Shown here in pieces: positions 1-11,500 of a DNA stretch of 23,008 bases. The DNA is from Priapulus caudatus. Its lineage: Eukaryota > Priapulida > Priapulimorpha > Priapulimorphida > Priapulidae. A program made the translations under genes and the position numbers. The DNA lies in the NCBI RefSeq assembly GCF_000485595.1, contig NW_014577279.1, positions 357,808 through 380,815 of the forward strand, given 5' to 3'. The notes beneath the pieces are model-generated. The model was not told where the DNA came from and did no database searches. It was given only the letters and a program-made list of their open reading frames with translations. Numbering within the stretch: position 1 is the first letter of the stretch; each line of letters starts with the position of its first letter.

Positions 1-418
1 GTTTTGCATTTAAATGCAAAACACGAATCGTTAAATGATAATACTTTCATATATTTATTGATGTTGACACAAATAGAATTATGATAATGTATGTGTCTAG
101 AGACCGTAAGTCCAAGTCGTGACAAAAATAATTCATTTTGAAACTTGTAGTTGTACGTCGACTGAGTAAATTAAAGTTTTAATTAGTGATTTCTTCCAAA
201 ATTACGTCACTGGTAGAGTATACCGTTACTACCGTACCCCGTTAATCAACTCCAGTGCACTGAAAATTCATAAATTTGTGCTAATTACACATTCTACCAC
301 CATTCCTCCCAGTCCCACTGACACTCCTGAAATTCCGACTCAAATGCCCGGCATGCTAATAACTGCAAAACAGTCGCTGCCAAATTTCCTCTTCGATAGC
401 AATTAAAAGCCACGCGCT

Positions 419-490
419 GTGCACAGGGGAAAAAATACATCGGAGCGACGAGCGATTTCGCTCTGGTAAGCTCTAAAAATCGCTCTGGTA
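419..490 (+). repeat. Dispersed repeat with agcgattt/cgctc motifs
   Basis: Plus-strand member of the pair described for 15735-15866. Two atcgctctggtaag-type segments follow each other at about 447-490. It has no coding role that I can see. Confidence 0.5.
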
Positions 491-615
491 AGAACAATAA
501 CGGAAGCGATCGCCCGAGAGAAAATCTCTCCCATGGCTTGATAAATTGAAATGTACACAAGTACGTACGTACAGCGAGCGCTACATATACACCGTGCATG
601 CATGCAGCACCGGCT

Positions 616-1076
616 TAAGCTGGGTTTACACTGACGATTATATGCAGTCAAGTTGGCGTTTTTCTTCTTTCTACCAACCTCTCTATATATGTATTCAAAG
701 CTCTTACGTTATTGTCAGCGAGGCGCAAACGTTTCAACATTTGACCCGTAGCGTGCGCGTGGGGCGACGCTGATACGCATCTTTGCATGTATTACATGCC
801 GCCAACGTGGTGCCTAAAGCAAAAACGTGCTCTCCCCCTAGGGTGGAGGGACACACCCCTGATTGCTGTTGTCTGATTGGCCACTTGGCAAAAAAACGTC
901 CAACTTGCCTGCTCCGAGTTAGGGAAATGAGAACATGTTCAGTTCTAATCTTCCGACTCGCTGCTATCGATCGGCTGGACGTGCGACTTTTGCGTTTACA
1001 CAGGCGATTGTCAGTTGCCAAACTGCCAAGTTCGTACAATTTGGCAACTCAAAATCGTCAGTGTAAACCCAGCTTA
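616..1076. mobile_element. MITE-like element with perfect 24-bp terminal inverted repeats
   Basis: TAAGCTGGGTTTACACTGAC at the left end (616-639 in full) is matched exactly, inverted, at 1053-1076. The 461-bp element has no coding capacity that I recognise. If the true end is AGCTGGG, it is flanked by TA on both sides, as expected for a TA-target element; the superfamily is unproven. A related internal segment, gcgtttacacaggcgattgt, lies near 992-1011. Confidence 0.8.
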
Positions 1077-2352
1077 TGTATCCGATGCAGCTGGCGCTGG
1101 CTAGATCAACCCGCTGACGCATAATAAAATACAATTGATAATAAAAGTTATACAACAGAGTGTAGAACTAGAAACTGTTGACACTTTCATTCATATTTAA
1201 ATTTAACTTGACAATAATACCAGCTGAATCCAGCTCTTGCCTTGTATTAATCTGCAATGATGTGATGACAATTGCATTCATACATTGTCTGTTGAAACTA
1301 TGAATGATAGTCAATGATAAACTATATGCTGACAGATGTGATGTGACATCTCTGTGAGACTGGGACAAATTAACCGTGTACTTTCTTATTTTGAGACTGA
1401 AAAAAGAAACAAACAACTGCACAGTGGTATTTTTATATAAAAAAACATTTATTTGCATCCAAACGAAAAGATAACGTGGTTCATACTGTATGTTTATTAC
1501 AGAGTAACAAAACAATAAGCAATCTAGAAGTAGTGACTAGTGAAGCATGTGTACATGTAGAGAGAGAAGAGTGAGAACTGAGAAGGGGAGTGGTGGACAG
1601 AATGGTAGTATGGTACTATCATATGATACTAGAACTTAGAAGATGGGAGAGGTCAGAGGTGTCGGAGCCTCGGAGGCGGCATTGTGAATGCGAATGGATT
1701 CAAAGGATGTTTGGATCATGAGTTACAAGTGTGATTAGTGATATGTAGTAATGTAAATATAATTATAGGTACATGTATGTATTAACAGAAAATTTGACAC
1801 ATTCATGGAATTAATAACATACAATTTACATTGATGTCCCCATCCCCACAAATAAAATAAGAGTACATTATATTACGTATTTTTCGAAAATTTGAAACTA
1901 TGAAAATGGCTCTGGATACATAGAAAATGGACCGTCTGGAAGAAAATGGGAATTCTGGAGCTTCAAAAAATGGCTCTAATGAAAAAAAAAGTATTTTTTA
2001 CCCTGGCTGTGCACATCTCGGGTTTGTTTTGACTGTCAGCTACTTGCACATACCTGGTACCCGGGTTCGTGCTAGGTTGCTTACCCCCGTGATTCCTTGC
2101 TAGCACATGAACTTTTGCTGATATTACATTAAGGTTAGGTTACATCATTGTTTGGGTTAGGGATACTGGGTGGACTGATGATATACTGTATCCAACTTTT
2201 CAGAGTTATTCACTTACTGTCATATAGATCGTGTCTAGTCATTGCAATAATGTACATGCACCCTGACAGTGACACTTTGATTTGAAGTCCAACAGTAACC
2301 ATAGAGTTACCATAATGTAGGTATTATTGTACATAGTATGTTTCCATTACAG

Positions 2353-2512
2353 TGACAGTGCAAGACTGCCCGATGGTGATGAACCTGTCTGTAAAGATGC
2401 TGCCTTTAGCCAGTTTTGTAGAGATTTAAGATGTCCAGAAGACATTTCAGCCAAAGCCTTGGCAATATGGGCTAAGCTTTTCTGTGTAGTAAGTGATATA
2501 CAAGATTTTAAG
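2353..2512 (+). CDS. RB1: RB1 exon 1 of model (N-terminal domain start)
   Basis: Acceptor ttacag at 2347-2352, donor gtatgt at 2513. It opens with the third base of a codon and ends in phase 0, coding 53 residues. FSQFCRDLRCPEDISAKALAIW aligns with the human RB1 helix FTALCQKLKIPDHVRERAW. A second possible donor, gtaagt at 2489, lies upstream but would shorten the product by 8 codons. The reading frame has no ATG before the acceptor, so the start codon must be in an earlier exon that I could not identify. Confidence 0.85.
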
Positions 2513-5500
2513 GTATGTATATATATGTTTCTTAAAAGATATAACCATTATGAAAAAAGTACCACCTTAAAGTCCTGATTATTTGTCATCAAAATTAACA
2601 TATATTTAAATAAAAATTTACATCGCAGATTTGCTTTGTTTATTAATTATAAATGCAAGCATTATAAAAAGTATGCACATAAATTAACTATGACCCCGGA
2701 ATACTAACAAGGATATAACCAAACAAAAAGTATGACAAATACACTTAATTTGCATTATGGTCGGGACCGTCCATGTGCATCTACATTCCATTATGCTTTG
2801 TCAAGATTCCCACAACTTTTCATGTGAATCTGTTAGATGTAGAGACCTGCTATAGTAACATACATCTATTCTTTATTACATTATAATTTATTTCATTTAG
2901 CATTATAAGTTCAATTGACATTAATTCCAGTGTTTCCCCTGCATTGACATGAGCGAGGCACCGCCTCGCTCAATTCTCAGCCGCCACACTGAAATTTGTC
3001 CAAAACACCGCATCGCTGAAATCGAAAATCACTGTTCTTCCGTAGAACAGTGCTTATAATGCACCAAAATAGCTTAGAATGCACCAAATTGGACCATTTT
3101 TTCTAAAAATTTCTAAGGGGCATGCCCCCGACCTCACTAGCTGATTGAGTGCTTTGCTAGGACCTCAAAACGCGCTAACACATACACAAACAATTTACCA
3201 CCTGACAGACCTTTTTGGCCAGGGGAAACACTGGATTTCATGAGATAAAAATGGAGCGATATTTTTAACATTTACGACGTCCTGAATGTTGAATTTCAGC
3301 ATAACATTTGGCTTTTCCAATTATGGCATTAGTAAATGGTACAGCACTTGACCTGAGACCATTATTATGTGGTAATTAAAAGACTAATAATCACAGATTA
3401 GGCATGCGTGGCTTTCTATGACTGTATGCCGTTACTTTGCTCTTCCTACAGTTTATTGTATATATATACACACTACTATAGTGATGTTGCAGTTAAACAT
3501 TCCTCGGCCATATTAGAACTAGTAGTATAATCAGTTTTCGCAGACTATAGTCTTTTCTTGATATGAACGTGATACCAACATAATATGGTAGCAAAATTTA
3601 CTATGCGTTATATTATATTTGTTTGGCATTATGCAATTGTATTATATTTGTATAAATGTATGCTTCAGTGATAAATTATACATCGTTTATGTATTTTATA
3701 GGTTAACCCACCAGAATGGTACATCTGTGTAATCTACATTGCATCACTAGATATTAGGTATTTGGTAAATTAATAGTAAAGTATCACACTAGAGTGTCAG
3801 AACATGAGTTTTTAGCTCATCTGACATAGTCAGATGCAGCTTGTAGAATCGCTTGATCGTCCGTCCGTCCGTCCGTCCGTCCGTCCGGTCGTCCGTCAAC
3901 AGTTGGGCACAAATCTTAACCGCTCGACGTACGGTCACGATATTCGGGTCGTTGGGGGGGATCGTCAAAACGAGTTGGGATGTCGAAGCTGGGGGTCAAA
4001 GGTCAAAGGTCAAGAGGTGTAAAAGAAGGGGTAACATTCACTCCTTAACTTAAGGTATAGGGAGGAAATGCAGAATTGCGGCACAAATCTAAACGGCTCG
4101 ATCGACCTAGGCTCGTGATAGTCGGTGTATAACACCATGGTAAGAAAAGCCATCACTGTGCCGAAATTGGAGGTCACAGGTCAAAGGTCAATGGGCACAG
4201 GGGCAGATTTTAGACATTTTCTGAGGACTATGGTCTGACGGAGCGATTGAAAAAACTTTTTTGTTTCAGCGGTGACCTAGCATTTTTATGGCTTTATTGA
4301 AAGGACCATGAAATGTCCCTTCTGCTGAACATGCGAAGAGTAAGTGTCGGATAACCTTTTGACCCTCAAGAGGAGGGTTAAACATGGATTTGTTGACTGT
4401 TAACAAAGGAGTGAACTGCTTTTGCTATTAGAGCTCCCTCCCCCCACCCTCCCCTTTCCCCTCCCCCACCCCCTCCCCCCGCCCCTTCCCCCACCTTCCC
4501 CCACCCCCTACCCCCACCCTCCCCCTACCCTCCATCTGCGATAGTGGGCGTGTCCTAACAATGATGTGTACGCAACTGCGTGTCTGCATATCTGCGCGCC
4601 TAAACAAATGTGGTACTACGCACGACTGAAATTTTACGTTTATAATCGTAGCAACAGACCTCAGATGAGCCCAGACGCTCTGCGGCTCTTGTTATTATTT
4701 TTAACTGTTTGTGCAATTACATTTTATTTGTAATCATAGTAATGTAGTACCTTGCAAACAATTCACTATTAGCATGTTTGGTTTCTTTGATGTCTTGTTT
4801 CTATAGCTATACCATCGTTACAGTTTCCGTGTAAATTTGTTATATACCAATCCTGGTTGTGAATTGCAACCAATTTTCTATTTCGTCTGATAAACGTGTG
4901 TCTGCATGTGTGCTTGTGCGTGCGTGCGTGCGTGTGTGTGTGTGTGTGCATGTGTTTGTTGTAACGTACGTGTTAGAACATGTTTGGATATTTTGCGATA
5001 CATGCAGGGAGCCTTATGGCTTGGGTGACCCAAACCTTCAAGCTCTGGAACGTGACTCGGCAACTATGACAGTTTCCCAGCTCATCTCAGCAGCTCATGT
5101 CACGTAAGTAACAAGAAATGCTTCATGTTAAATGCACCGCACATAGAATCCGGTGATTTTTCGGCAGTCATGATAGTTGTCCACCACTTGTGTTTCATAG
5201 ACATTGATACAGTGCGTAGATGAGTCAGATATGTTTATTACCATTTCCATATCCATACTAAACTATACTGTTACGTATAGATTTTTAATGTTATTACTAA
5301 TATCAGGAACGTATGTTTATAGATTTCCATGTAATGTTTCTAAGCTGGCAACACTTATTTTTATGGGATTTTTTTACTCCACTAAAGGAGCTTTTTCAAG
5401 TGCCCGAGTATGGTTAAGGGCTTGTAATCGAGAGAAGAATCAATGCTAAAGCAGCTAAATTATGTGTTAAAATGGACTGAAATCTGTTGTTGCAGAATGT

Positions 5501-8500
5501 TAACATTCTTTAAGAAGATGCGTATTGTGAGAGAGCTGCTGCCATTCAGCGAACCAGTATCCTACAGGTTCCGTGCGCTAGAACGTAAATATTGCGTCAC
5601 ATCGTGCCTCTTCTACAAGTTCGAAAGGTAACTGTCAGACTATTTGCTGGATCGGTCATAAACTCGCAGTTCTATGGAGTTTGTTAGACTATTATATATA
5701 TTTCATAATCTGTGTTAGTAAAGTTGATTATTATTTGGTAATGCCATTGTTGTATTCGGTGTGCAACGTTCAAATGTAAAAGTTTAATTTAAGAATTTAG
5801 TGTTAAAATACTATTTAGTTTTATTTAGTTTATATCAATTCATTTGTTGTTCGGCTTATTTTTGGCAGGTTGTTTCCAGACTTATTTAGAGAAGAACACA
5901 GTGCATTTCTTATAAGTGGGTGAGTTAATGAGCTATAAATGTAACGCAATTACAAAAACAGTTGTTTGCGTGGTATTTTGTAGAAGTTTTGCATCATTTA
6001 ATTGTTAGATCTGATTTGATTCTCAGAGGTAAGTTAACCAGTTATTTTACGAGGCATGATTATAGCTATAAATCTCATAATATTGGTTTTGCAGCGAAAA
6101 AGAAAATGTTGATACAGCTGAATTAAACACGAACAGAGTGAAACAGTGGATATGGACGCTTTTTCTTCTTGCCAAAGGTAAATGTTTGTGTAGCATTTAT
6201 TAGCTGTAATAGCTCAATCTATGTTTTATGCATTTATGTGTTATTGTTCTACACTTTCATGCGATTGTAACAGACGTTGGTGGGCTTGCATGACTGCACA
6301 ATGATATTAACACATGAATCTTCAGTAATGATTTTCGTGTTGAGCTCAACACTTTCAGAAGGAATTTTTGTCTCATAATAATGCATTAGGATTTTTAAAT
6401 CATAACCGCATGTTAAAATGTCAAAAAAACCTCCGTACTAATTACAGTGAAGAATGCACCATAACATATGCATGAGTGGTAGGTTTGCTCAATTAATCGG
6501 TGCGTGCACACGATGGCTTGTCGTAACTATGCCTGTGTGTTAACATTCTAGATAGGGCGCTGTCGTGTGGACATGAATTGATCACGGCATTCCACCTTCT
6601 ACTGTGTGCCTGTGACCACGTCATCATGTCTGTACCAAGCTTCACTCTGCAGAGCCCATTCGGTAAAACAGCATCCTATTGGTATCGTAGCTCGTTTAAC
6701 AAACAAGAGGCCTGCCCTGTGATTTGAACTGTCTGTTAAATGAGACCATTATTATACAGTGCTTACACTGTGCTAGTGTCACAGGTCAGGGGTTAAATAC
6801 GAGCATCGCCAGAGGATTAACATTGTTTAATTTGGATGTTGCCATTAGTTCTTTTCCAATAATATTTGATTGATATGTTGCTTTAATCAACTATTACACA
6901 GTACTTATTAAATGAATAGTTTTTTAACAATTTGAAAAAAAAAACTCGTTAAACGAGCGTGTGAATGTATACGTGCAGCGTGAGTGAGTATTTACGCGCG
7001 CGCGTGTTCGCGTGCTTTAGCGGACACGGTGGTGGGAAGGTCGTCACTCGAGCAGCCTCACACGATCCTGGAAATACTCGCCGGCCAGACGAACACGACG
7101 CTGGAGGAGATACTGCGTGTTCACGTCACGTACTGGCAGCCTTTCGTCTGCTCTGTCCCGCACGCCGACGTAAGCACATAGATTCGCCTAATAGACGAAG
7201 AACACGCTGTCGTCTTGAAACGCGGCGACGACGTGCGGAACACGTCGTGGATCGGCGGAGATTCGATTACCGTCTCCGTCGGACCATCGTCACGCTAACG
7301 AACCATACCGGCGATGCCGCAGGATTTTGCCATGTAGAATGAGCAGTAGGGAACCTGATTGGTGATGAAGCCAGTATGTGTGAGACATGGTGGTGGATAG
7401 ATTCTTTCTAGTGAATCTATCGTAGAAAGTGTTTATTCTGAAAGGAATTATGGCGTGACACGTTTCCGGTTCAGATGTCGCAGTGTCAATATGGATGCCA
7501 GCGTTTGTGATGCCGACGGTGGCTTCAAGACACAATGATCTCTGTTGTGGATGTCAAGGCGGGAAAACCCCGACCTTTATCCTCTTGTAGACGCACAAAC
7601 AGGGTTATCTTGTCCTTGTTCAGATGTGCTTATATATGTATGTACCAGGAGTAGGTAAAAAAAATCGTTTCAATTTAAATTTGTCAAGAAAATTGTTATC
7701 TGTGTTGTGTACACATATGTATTTATATACACATGTATGTATATAACTATATGTATGGCTATGATCTGCGTTGCAGGTGGCGAGTCTCGCTCAGCTCTAC
7801 CAGAAGCATTACCGTCGCCACGGTGATTTTGAGGAGACGCAGTTCCTCGAGCACAACCCACTGCTGATGCCGAAACCCTCGCCTCCGTCGCCGGCAGGGG
7901 ACGCCGCTGCTGCCCAGGGGGCGCTGCCTCCCACGCCGGTGCGAGCTGCGCTGAACACGCTGCAACAGCTGCGCTCGATCCTCGCCAAGTCACCAACGAA
8001 TCCCAGCGAGCAGTTGCTTGCATTCTTCAGGGTGAGCACGGTGACCCGTCAACGTCTCTGTGCGTCGATCCGCGCGGAGACAGGAGCCGGGGGCGTGGAG
8101 GGAGGTGGCGGCGGCAGGGCGAATTTGCGGGCGGCACGGAGCGAATTTGCGGGCGGCACGGAGCGAATTTGCGGGCGGCGCCGGGGCGAATTTGTAGGTC
8201 TTGTCTATGCGGGTTTGTTCGTTGCGAGAAGGCGATGGTGTTGATTTTCATTTTTGCGTAGTGTTTCGTGTGTGCGGTTAGTGTGGGTGTTTATTGTGGG
8301 TGTGGGAGGCCTGGACCGTCTCTACAGGGCAGTTGTTTGCCGCTGTACCGCGTGTGGGTTCGAAGAAGCTCATCGTTTGTTCGTATGAAGCTGTGTAGTT
8401 AGTGATGAGCATTGGCTGCACTAGATTTGCACACCGTGATTTCACATTTGCTCTAGGTTCTTTGAAATAGTGTTCTCACTTTCTCACTGCCTCATCTTAC

Positions 8501-11500
8501 TCTACGAATTTCATGCTATAGTTTCACACTGTTGTTGTACTCTACAATATCATGATGTAATTTCACATCGTAATTTTATTCTACAATATCATGCTGTAAT
8601 TTTACATTGTGGTTTCACTCTACAGTTACACACCGCATTTACTTTATTGACGTTTTTTACGTTTTTTTCTACGTTCCTCGCAGAACTGTTCGATAGACAC
8701 GGGTGAGCTGATTCAGTGCCGCGCGAGACAGATGCAGGAGCAGTTCGTGAACAAGTTTCTCACGGCACTGCCGGCGGTATCCGGCAGCTCCAGCCTGTTT
8801 GAGCAGACGGCGCGGCAACGCTACACGGTGGCCAGCAGCCTCTACTACCGCGTGATGGAGTCCATGCTACGCACGGTGAGCGTGCGTCCACGGCACAGGC
8901 TCGCCCTTTGTTCTTCTACGACGCAGATTTTTCGTTGGCGATTCAGTCGTGGTGGCGTTGTTTTTCTGTTCAGATTCGGCCGCTGTGTTTGTTTTTTTGC
9001 AATTTAGCAGGCTGCGAGTCTGCGACAATTTTTAGTGGCCAGCGTTACAAATTTATCGCTCACGTGTGTAACTGTGGAAAGACGCTGCATATTGTAAGCA
9101 TTGCACATGTAAAGAAATCGTCTAGGGTCACGATTTTGCCGATGTGACAAACGATGAGGTTTTTACGTTTATCATGCGTTGCGCCATCAGCTTCCCAGCA
9201 TTCATCGGTGTTTCTCTCGCTGGCGTAGACATACAAACAGAGCTATCTTGTCCTCGAACAGACGTGCTTATACATGCACGTATGAGGAGTAGGTGACGAA
9301 CGATTGTTGTTCGTGTAGGAGCAGGAGAGACTGGCCACATCGGACCTGACGCCGTTGCTGTGCAGCGACTCGTTCCACCGCTCTCTGCTTGCCTGCTCCG
9401 TCGAGGTCGTGCTCACAGTGTACGGAGCAACGTCAGGTACGCCGCGCGCGCGCCTGCCCGCAGATATCTCGTGCGTGAGCAGTGACGTGGCGTTGAACTA
9501 TCCACCTCATGTGGTTGGCAGGCAACTCTGGCTAGTTGTTGTTGCGATAGAATATTCTAAAGTCTAAAGTCAATGCTTAGTAACAATGTGCAGACATTTT
9601 GTCGTACACCACATACAAATTTGACTTTGCTTGACCGATCTAGCGGCAATATCTGGGGTGGGTGGCGGGACACGATGATCTCTAATCTCGCAGAGGTTGA
9701 GAGATCGATTCTGATCTCAAATAGAATAACCGATAAACCCTGCAGAAGTTCCCTCTCGGAATCACACCCCGTTGTCTCAACCCCAGGCTCCTCATGCCAA
9801 CGCGCCTTGTCTCTCATGCTATTATGCTTCGAATAAGGACATGACCCAGAGTTGCTCAGCACTGCAGAGTAAGGCCGCGACGCGTAACGTGAATTTGTAA
9901 ACGTTCGCCTCGCTCACTCTCGTAAATGACCTCGCAGGTGCGCTGCTCGGGGAGCACGATCTCGCGTCGGAGTTTTCCTTTCCATGGGTGCTCGACGTGT
10001 TCGACCTGAAGCCGTTTCACTTCGTCAAAGTGTTGGAGAGTTTCATCAAAGCCGAGCCGAAGCTAACGAGTGATGTCGTCAAGGTATGGTTATGATTAAA
10101 CGGCAGGTGGATAGTGTAATGAATGACGTTGTCAAGATATGGTGGTAATTAATCGGCAGGTGGATAGTGTAATGAATGACGTTGTCAAGATATGGTGGTA
10201 ATTAATCGGCAGGTGGTTAGTGTCACGAATGACGTTGTCAAGGTATGGTGATGATTAAAGGAATAATAGGTCCATTGATTATGCAATGTTGACGAATGCT
10301 AGAGTAACTGGCACCTTGTGTAGTTAATAAGTACATTACCTTATAGCCAAACGCGTATTAGTTTGTCTAATATCTGCTGGTTACATTACAAACAAGACTT
10401 GAAATCGGTTGTTGATATGTATCAACGTATCATTTACGTGCCGTAAATGTCATCCAGGAGTCAAGCGATGACGTAAACATTTGTGCGGCCCGTATGTTTT
10501 GGACGCCAGATGAAACGGAGGTGTCAGCGGTGTAACCACGGCCACGGACTAAACATGGAAATAGAGTAAAACACACGTACTAATCATGGACGCACGTGGA
10601 CAGCCCTGACAAAAAGTTCCTTATCACGAGCGTCCATGTTTACGAAATCAATAATGATACCATTGCATACGGCCGAGCATGTGTGCGAAAATGTCCGGTG
10701 CACTATAAATCTGTATCACACCCGCTTCGCCGGCAGCGGTTTGAAACTGTAAACAACTGATTTTTGGACTGCGGATTTTAATTAGACAATTCTTAGTAAC
10801 CAGCAGTGATATTGTACAAACTAATACGCGTTTGGCTATAAGGTAATGTATTTATTAACTACACAAGGTACCAGTTACTCTAGCATTCGTCAACATTGCA
10901 TAATCAATGGACCCTTTAATCGGCAGGTGGATAGTGTCAATAGTGACGTCGTCAAGGTATGGTGGAATTTAATCAACGGGTTGAGAGTGTATGGGTATCC
11001 GAGCTTGTATCTATAGTCACACCCTGTGTGTAAGGATCACTCCGTAAGAATTCTAATAGTGTCTAATTCTATAGATAGGTGTCTGTTCGTCTATGGACGC
11101 TCTTGTTACCGCTAACAAAGGTTTGACCGCAGCGTATATGGGTGATGTTTCTGCGTGTTACAGCACTTGCAGAATGTTGAGAACAGCATACTGGAGCAGC
11201 TAGCCTGGCAGGAGAACTCGCCTGTCTTTGATCTGCTCACTCACTGGGCCGCAACAAGCACGAGTCCCTTACATCAAGGGGACTACCCCACACAGCTGTA
11301 TGTATAATCTCTGTATTCCTACGCAGATATCACCCTTACCCTCTAAATTCATACACAGAGACCACTTCTACCCCCACACTGCTGTATCAAGCTGTTTGTA
11401 TCTGTATATATGCCCACTTCCACCCCAACACAGCTATATGTTGGTGACATTATTTACTGTTAACCTGTATTGCGAACAACTGTGGTCTTGTTATCACAGT

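Larger units (their letters stand above)
1..2352. other. RB1 upstream flank or first intron; no gene recognised
   Basis: The missing RB1 start exon and promoter are probably here or further left. One ATG at 1927 opens about 57 codons but has no donor in the phase needed for exon 1, so I did not call it. The stretch holds a perfect 22-bp palindrome at 1-22, a dispersed repeat at about 419-490 and an inverted-repeat element at 616-1076. Otherwise it is AT-rich and unremarkable. Confidence 0.6.

Noticed and set aside
1168-1515. 115-codon minus-strand open frame
   Set aside because: AT-rich, no domain or homology that I recognise, no splice or promoter context.
1927-2098. ATG frame starting MDRLEENGNSG as RB1 first exon
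   Set aside because: Nearby donors at 1991 and 2057 leave phase 1 and the one at 2065 leaves phase 0, while exon 1 needs phase 2. The surrounding aaaatgg repeats look low-complexity.
2327-2352. Start of the RB1 frame at 2327
   Set aside because: The codon there is TTG, not ATG, and a good ttacag acceptor follows, so this is intron read-through.
9557-9862. Overlapping open frames on both strands in RB1 intron 11
   Set aside because: No recognisable protein signature; they lie fully inside a well-bordered intron.
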